Assembly: GCA_028564925.1 (NCBI GenBank)
Contig: CM053030.1
Span: forward strand, 403,759,603-403,823,602
Direction: 5' to 3'
Length of the DNA: 64,000 bases
Source: Lithobates sylvaticus
Lineage: Eukaryota; Chordata; Amphibia; Anura; Ranidae
Below the pieces are notes generated by a model that saw nothing but the letters and a program-made list of their open reading frames with translations, had not been told where the DNA came from and did no database searches. A program made the position numbers and the translations under genes. Of this stretch, positions 57,801-64,000 are shown in pieces (within the stretch, counting starts at the first letter, position 1; each line of letters opens with the position of its first letter).

Positions 57801-58385
57801 TATGGGATGTAGCAAGCCAAACACAAGGGAGGGTAAACCTGAAGTATTTTAAGCAACATATGATTTGATTAAAACTGAAGCAATGTTGTCAAAGTTGCTT
57901 GATCCACTAGACAGGCTAGAAATGGTTTGTAATAGGTTACAAAATGCTCCATACATGGACTTGGTTGTCATTATGCAGAATAATTCTCAACCTTTGAATT
58001 TTGGCCATGAGCGTGCAATCCCTCTGGTAAATAGGGTTCTGTGCACAATTGATGGACTGACTCATCTTTGCCATATTATCCCACCAGACTACACATATGG
58101 GATGTAGCAAGCCAAACACAAGGGAGGGTAAAGTTGAAGTATTTTAATCAACATATAATTTGATTTAATTTAAAACTGATGCTGTGTTGTCAAAGTTGCT
58201 TGATCCACTAGACAGGCTAGAAATGGTTTGCAATAGGTTACAAAATGTGCCATACATGGACTTGGTTGTCATTATACAGAATAATTCTTGACCTCTGAGC
58301 ATGCAACCCCTCTGGTAAATGGGGTTCTGCGCTCAATTGATGGACTGACTCATCTTCACCATATAAGCCCACCAGCCTACCTTGA
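57801..58385. repeat. 295-bp tandem duplication
   Basis: The unit beginning TATGGGATGTAGCAAGCCAA at 57801 is repeated from 58096. The second copy differs by scattered substitutions and a ~17-bp loss near 58295, and ends near 58380. The first copy contains an 80-codon open frame (57865-58107) reading LDPLDRLEMVCNRLQNAPYM; in the second copy the frame is broken. LDPLDRLE plus the regular composition could be a relic of a coding sequence, but it is not recognised. Confidence 0.8.
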
Positions 58386-58944
58386 CGAGTGACAATACAA
58401 TTGTCCTAGTGTACAGTGAAAGTCCTCTTCTGACACTGCCAGGCTTGAAGATCCCAATGTCTGACCTTCTAAAAAGAAGGGCCACCTCCATGTGTTTTTT
58501 TAAATATTGAGCCCACCTCTAATGCTTGTGGTGACTCAGACAGTGACTTTCAGTTTAGACATGCTGGAAGGACGATGTCCTGACCCAGAAGGAAAGATTT
58601 GCAGACCTTTGTATGGTGCTGAGGAAGAGATTAGAGCTACCCTGTTTGAAAAATGATAGCAGTAAGGTAAATTACCGACTGACGCTTGGATATCTGGGAT
58701 CCTTCTCCCAGACATGATAGCCATAAAAAATACTGCTTTCAGTGTTACTGGCCATATTGAGGAAGTCTAATCTAAAAGAATGGAGAGTGAGACAACATGT
58801 TTATCACTATTTCTAAGTCCCAAGAGGAAATAACAATCTTCCTGAAGGGTGGATTGCATAGGCCTTTCGGCATTGGTTTACCATGATATGCGACATCCAC
58901 TGGATTCTAGGAAATTCTAGGAGACTCAACAACCACTTAATCCC
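58386..58944. other. Unclassified sequence
   Basis: No supported gene. Composition is similar to the preceding duplication, so the same repeat may continue. Confidence 0.35.
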
Positions 58945-59090
58945 AGTGATGTAAGTAACTGAGTTAAAATAAACTGAGTTATCTAACGCAGTTACTTTAG
59001 AGGGTAACTAGTAATCTAACTGATTACTTTTCCCCTCATGGTAACTCAGTTCCCATTACTTTGGCTTAGTTACCCCAATTACATCTACCG
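58945..59090. repeat. GTAACT/AGTTAC-rich repeat end
   Basis: Dense with inverted words AGTAACTGAGTTA, GTTACTTTAGAGGGTAACTA and CTAACTGATTAC. This resembles the ends of vertebrate non-autonomous DNA elements that start CAGTGATGTAAGTAACT (seen here near 58944). The right end is obscured by the gap. Confidence 0.5.
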
Positions 59091-59190
59091 CCACTAGATG
59101 GCAGTAGTGTAATTCCGGTGTCCTGCCGAAAAAGTTCCCCCGCCGGATAAGGACCCCCTGTACTGCGCAGGCACAGCGCTTGCGCAGTAC

Positions 59191-59651
59191 NNNNNNNNNN
59201 NNNNNNNNNNNNNNNNNNNNNNNNNNNNNNNNNNNNNNNNNNNNNNNNNNNNNNNNNNNNNNNNNNNNNNNNNNNNNNNNNNNNNNNNNNNNNNNNNNNN
59301 NNNNNNNNNNNNNNNNNNNNNNNNNNNNNNNNNNNNNNNNNNNNNNNNNNNNNNNNNNNNNNNNNNNNNNNNNNNNNNNNNNNNNNNNNNNNNNNNNNNN
59401 NNNNNNNNNNNNNNNNNNNNNNNNNNNNNNNNNNNNNNNNNNNNNNNNNNNNNNNNNNNNNNNNNNNNNNNNNNNNNNNNNNNNNNNNNNNNNNNNNNNN
59501 NNNNNNNNNNNNNNNNNNNNNNNNNNNNNNNNNNNNNNNNNNNNNNNNNNNNNNNNNNNNNNNNNNNNNNNNNNNNNNNNNNNNNNNNNNNNNNNNNNNN
59601 NNNNNNNNNNNNNNNNNNNNNNNNNNNNNNNNNNNNNNNNNNNNNNNNNNN
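59191..59651. other. Assembly gap (461 N)
   Basis: 461 N, the same length as the gap at 12633-13093. The left edge is a GC-rich near-palindrome (GTACTGCGCAGGCACAGCGC then TTGCGCAGTAC), which may explain the assembly break. Confidence 0.99.
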
Positions 59652-60010
59652 AGTATGAGGCAGGAAGTCTCGTCTCGAACTCGGAACACAGTGCAGTATG
59701 CTGGATGCAGCCACAGCTACTTTATACAGCACATCCAGCGGCCTCAAAAGTAAATGAGGCACATCCAGCTTGGCCCAAACAAAACTAGGTAAAATGTGTG
59801 GAAAAATGTAGTTCTTCTTTAATGGAGACAAAACAGAGGGGCAGAGGAACATACCAAATATAATAAAATACGACATGGAGACAGGTTGCTGTGGCAGCAA
59901 AACAAACAAAAAATGTATTTCCTCCCCTATCAATTGATCTAATTTAGCCCTTTCAGACAGTGTTGCCTGGTCGAGGGGTCCAAGTTCATATCTGTGCATT
60001 ATTGCTTCTC
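59652..60010. other. Sequence after the gap, nothing recognised
   Basis: No supported feature. Confidence 0.4.
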
Positions 60011-60441
60011 TAAAGCCCCATACACACGGTCGGATTTTCCGATGGATTCTGTCCTATCAGACAATGTTGTCGGAAATTCCGACCGTGTGTAGGCACCATC
60101 GGACAGTTTCCATCGGATTGTCCGACGGACAAAGTCCTATCTCCTGCTGGATAGATTTTTCGACAACAAAGTCCGATCACACCAAATCCGATCGTGTGTA
60201 TCGAATTCCGGCGGACAAAGTGCCACGCATGCTCAGATCACATTACAAGACCAAAGCTATTGGCTACTAGCCTCTACGTAGTCCCGTCGTAGGCAACAAA
60301 CGTCACCACGTTCAGAATGATCGGATTTTCCGACAACTTTGTCCGACCGTGTGTACGCAAAACCAACATCGGACAAAGTACGACGGACATGATCCGACGG
60401 ACCTGGTCCTCGGATAATCCGCGCGTGTGTATGGGGCTTTA
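60011..60441. mobile_element. MITE with TAAAGCCCCATACACACG ends
   Basis: TAAAGCCCCATACACACGG at the left and CGTGTGTATGGGGCTTTA at the right are near-perfect 18-bp inverted repeats around a 431-bp element. The interior is full of TCGGA/TCCGA words, including TTGTCGGA, CCGACCGTGTGTA and ATCGGACAA, giving many internal hairpins. Strongly reminiscent of an abundant ranid MITE (recalled, not searched). No coding capacity. Confidence 0.8.
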
Positions 60442-62615
60442 TGAGGGCTTCGTCTTTGATTTTCATTTTTTCTGTGCAAGGGAAAACATTTGTATAGCCC
60501 AGTCTCTAACATCCATTAAAGTTTTGCCCCTGTGCTTATCTCCGCTTTGTCTATCTACCACACTATGCAGTTTGGGAGCAGAGCTTAAAGCGGAACTACA
60601 CGGAACTACACTGTAGTACTCTTACTTTTGTCTCTTACAACAACTGTTTGTGTTTGCCCAATAGGCAAGGCAGATTTTGATCTCTAACTGTGTAGAGGGC
60701 AGCTATACAAACCCTCAGGTAATTTACTGGTGTTTATTTTTTTATTTCAACTCATCTACGTAAGGCTGCAATAGTTACCCATCAAATTCTTTGATGGCTC
60801 ATAATGACCACACTTAATACACTTAAAAACACATTTAGTAGCCAGTATTGTGTTCCTTTCCAATGCCATGCCGTTGCAAATGCATTGCATTTTAAAAGGA
60901 CCCCATTCAACATGAATACGCATTTCCTCATACACCAGATGCTTCAGGAAGGTTTCCTAAAGACAGCTGGTGTATGATGAAAAGCATAGGGATTGAACTT
61001 CTGGTTCTGACGTCACATCTGTCGAGTGAAGCACTAAGTGGCTCCAGGAACCGGGTGGAGCAGCTGTGCCCATATGTAAACATATTCAGTTGGCTAGTTT
61101 AATCTAGTGCTAAATTTTTGGGCTTATTTTAAGAAAAGAGGTATGTGATGATGGCATTTCTGATCAGTGTTTCCTTCATCTTATGAGTATATGAGGTGAA
61201 CCTTGAGGCTTGCTTGTGTCCATTTTCTCAATATTCCTGAGGATTCTATTCAGTTTTGAGTGCATTTAGACCTGCTTATTTAATAATATGAGGTCAAAGA
61301 ATTCCGGTGAATGAGCACTTTGAAGGGACACCAAGGTGCGCATGTGTGATCTTTTGAAGATTTGGCACATTATTTATAATTGCCAAAAGTAATACACTGT
61401 ATAGCACAGTTTGAGCACTAAACATTTCAATATTTTGTGCATGGGATAATATTGGAATTAGTATTTTGCACATTAATATTGATTTAAGAACCTTATTTTC
61501 AAGAAAATCGTTTTGTATTTTTTTTGTAACTGGGGTGATAACACTGTAGCGCTGTTCACATTATAGTTATTATAAATAAGAAATGAGTATACATCCATAA
61601 AACCAACAGAATATAAACAGTGATACTGAGTATTTGGTGCATCTATGTTGTTATTTATTGTTATAGGACAATGATTTGTTACTCTCACTTTGTTCACACA
61701 TTGCCAGTTTGAATGGCCTACTGTGTTCACATTAATCCCCTGCATCTATGACTAATACCAAATTGTAATTTTACACTATATACTGGCTATACTATCTAGA
61801 TATCATCTTTTTCTTTCTTTCTAAATGGAAATGGTGTTGGAAAAGGGCAGATAACAGGCTTAGTGAGAGAGGTTAAATGAATACTGGTTATGTGCTATGT
61901 GGTACAAGTCTGATTACATGCTCAGCAGAAATGTAGAAACACTTTGGAACTGACATTTCCTATCCAAGAACTGTAATCCTCTTATATTGTTTGGTTTTAA
62001 CTTTGTCTCTTAATATGATAGCACAATGACTAACACAATTCCAAGTTATCTGCTTAATGACCATCAGTTTTTTCTATTTTTTTCGTGATGAGATCATTTT
62101 TTCTTATATTTTACCTGAAATAACTTTTTTACTTGTACGTATACAGTATATTAGTATGTTTGTATATTTTAGGTCAAGTTTAACTTTATTTTAGAGATTT
62201 CTTCTGTCTTCGTGACAAGTTTGTTCAACCTTAAAGCGGAAGTAAACCCATCAATTTAACAGTTTAAAAAAAAAAAGGCATGCCGGGAATGCTAACTGCA
62301 CATTGGCTGTGCTCTCAACCAAACAGTCAAACAGGCACAAATTAGATAATATTGCATACTATGTTGTAAAGTATTATTTTTGGAAAGGCTGCAATTGCTG
62401 TTTAATCAGTTTTATCGCAGTAGCGTAGTACAGTACATACATTTTGGTAACATGCATTAAAATAAAAAAAAACAGCTAAACTTACTCAAAAATACAGATT
62501 ATTACACTGAAAAACATATATTTGAAAAAAACAAATGATTTATTTGCACCTTAGATTGAATTGGGGAAATGTGACAAGAACTCTGAATAGCCCTCCCCAC
62601 TTCTGCTAACGCAAA
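60442..62615. other. Intergenic DNA with lone MITE borders
   Basis: Short borders without partners occur at 60587 (CTTAAAGCGGAACTACACGG) and 62232 (CCTTAAAGCGGAAGTAAACC). The rest is AT-rich with no supported gene. Confidence 0.45.
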
Positions 62616-62616
62616 T

Positions 62617-63463
62617 AGGGATGAGCCGAACACCCCCGGGTTCGGTTCGCACCAGAACCTTCGAACGGACCGAAAGTTCGCGCAAATTTTCGAACCCTAT
62701 ACGTTATAATGGACGCGAACGTTCGAAATCAAAAGTGCTAATTACAACGGCCAATATGCATGTTAATGTCATAAAACAGGTTTGGGGACCCGGGTCCAGC
62801 CCCAGGGGACATATATCAATGCAAAAAGAACTTTTAAAAACTAACGTTTTTTCGGGAGCAGTCATTTTAATGATGCATAAAGTGAAAAAAAAAAAGTGAA
62901 ATTTTCCTTTAAATATGGTACCTGGGGGGTGTCTAAAGTATGCCTGTGAAGTGGCATGTGTTTCCCGTGTTTAGAACTGTCCTTGCACAAAATGACATTT
63001 GTAAAGGAAAAAAAGAAGCCATTTAAAACCACTTGCGGCTTTAGGTTTGTTCTTAAGTAGAATCTGAACAGGTACATTATGAAGTGTAGCTCCATCCCAA
63101 AAAAATCAATTTTTAAGCTTTTTGGAGAACATAGGGAGGGGTTATCACCCCTGTAACATTTGCTGTCTTTGCACATCTGTTCAGAACATGTCACCTCACT
63201 TTCCGTCCCAATGACAAATGTTTTTGGAAAAAGTGGGGTTTTAATTGAAACAAGGATTGGTGATAAAGTATCAGTAGAGAGGAGATACCTTTTTCCCAAA
63301 TTAAATCTAACAGGATAGAATTTCCCTTCCTAGGGGTAGATTTCCTCTCACTTCCTGTTTTCTCTTTCCATTTGCAAGTAGGAGTCGTTTGTAAGTTGGA
63401 TGTTTGAAAGTAGGGGCCTGGCGTATATACTCTGCAGAAATTTGCCCTATTAGATGTTGGTGT
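62617..63463. repeat. GATGAGCCGAACAC-type repeat leading into a satellite
   Basis: Starts GGGATGAGCCGAACACCCCC followed by GGTTCGGTTCGC and many TTCGAA/GAACG words (62640-62735). It continues through a mixed region with GGACCCGGGTCCAGCCCC near 62788. It appears to be the left part of a large non-autonomous element whose interior contains the tandem array that follows. Its right end lies beyond the window. Confidence 0.5.
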
Positions 63464-64000
63464 AGCCACAAGACTGGTGGGCACAGGAATGGGCCCTGCT
63501 GTGAGTTAATAGATCAAGATTTGTAATTGCATGCACCTGTTGAACAGGGCAGAAAAATTGGGGGTGGTGGTGGTGGTGGACGGTGTTGCCACAAGACTGT
63601 AAGCTCTCACAGTTACTCTTGGTGGGCGCAGGAATTGGCCCTGCTGTGAGTTATTAGATCAAGATTTGTAATTGCAAGCACCTGATGAACAGGGCAGAAA
63701 AATTGGGCCTTTGGCGGTGGTGGTGGACGGTGTTGCCACAAGACTGTAGGCCCTCATAGTTACTCTTGGTGGGCGCAGGAATGGGCCCTGCTGTGAGTTA
63801 TTAGATCAAGATTTGTAATTGCAAGCACCTGATGAACAGGGCAGAAAAATTGGGCCTTTGGCGGTGGTGGTGGACGGTGTTGCCACAAGACTGTAAGCTC
63901 TCACAGTTACTCTTGGTGGGCGCAGGAATGGGCCCTGCTGTGAGTTATTAGATCAAGATTTGTAATTGCAAGCACCTGATGAACAGGGCAGAAAAATTGG
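63464..64000. repeat. 147-bp tandem satellite array
   Basis: Units start with GCCACAAGACTGT at 63588, 63735 and 63882, exactly 147 bp apart. A shorter first unit (124 bp) starts at 63464 and lacks the AAGCTCTCACAGTTACTCTT-like part. Each unit has a (GGT)n stretch, GCAGGAATGGGCCCTGCTGT and GAACAGGGCAGAAAAATTGG. Later units are almost identical to each other. The array runs off the window. Confidence 0.92.

Noticed and set aside
59066-59999. Open frames across the second N run
   Set aside because: The N run makes the frame artificial. The flanks show no coding character.
63464-64000. CRISPR-like array at the right end
   Set aside because: The repeats are 147-bp contiguous units with no short repeat and unique spacers. 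It is a eukaryotic satellite.

Overview
The window looks like repeat-rich nuclear DNA from an amphibian, probably a ranid-like frog. This is an inference from its content: frog-style MITE families, Tx1-type L1 LINEs, Tc1/mariner transposons, a Ty3/Gypsy element and Penelope-like elements (PLEs). There is no sign of bacterial gene organisation. No complete host gene was recognised. The only host-like coding candidate is a possible single exon at 11239-11419. Two runs of N (12633-13093 and 59191-59651) are assembly gaps.

Layout. 1-3.4 kb: LINE tail, a truncated TTAA-type MITE, a solo LTR and a hAT-type MITE. 3.4-10.8 kb: a four-level nest in which a young Ty3/Gypsy element (3811-10465) sits inside a palindromic, hammerhead-bearing repeat, which itself interrupts another hAT-type MITE. 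10.8-17.5 kb: the possible exon, a LINE 3' fragment, two Tc1 relics (one split by a MITE) and a microsatellite. 17.5-23.2 kb: a long Tx1-type L1 with a 15-bp target-site duplication, split by a 1-kb TTAA-type MITE. 23.2-34.7 kb: MITEs, L1 fragments, a Tc1 relic split by an L1 tail, a 25-G run and long stretches without recognisable features. 34.7-36.3 kb: a nearly intact Tc1 transposon. 37.5-38.1 kb: a MITE with perfect 19-bp ends.

40.3-50.9 kb is the most notable part. Two Penelope-like retroelements lie head to head and form an inverted repeat with arms of about 4.4 kb. Each carries an uninterrupted reverse transcriptase plus GIY-YIG endonuclease frame. One also keeps an upstream basic, RG-rich ORF1. 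Both carry a hammerhead-ribozyme-like motif in the 3' region. A small palindrome around the Gypsy insertion repeats the same head-to-head layout with two hammerhead motifs.

51-64 kb: more TTAA-type MITEs, a degenerate ~64-bp minisatellite, a 295-bp tandem duplication, further MITEs, and a 147-bp tandem satellite that runs off the end of the window.

Functionally this is a landscape of selfish elements. The PLE pair and the Tc1 copy are closest to intact. Several open frames begin at non-ATG codons, so coordinates of those frames mark open reading, not proven starts.
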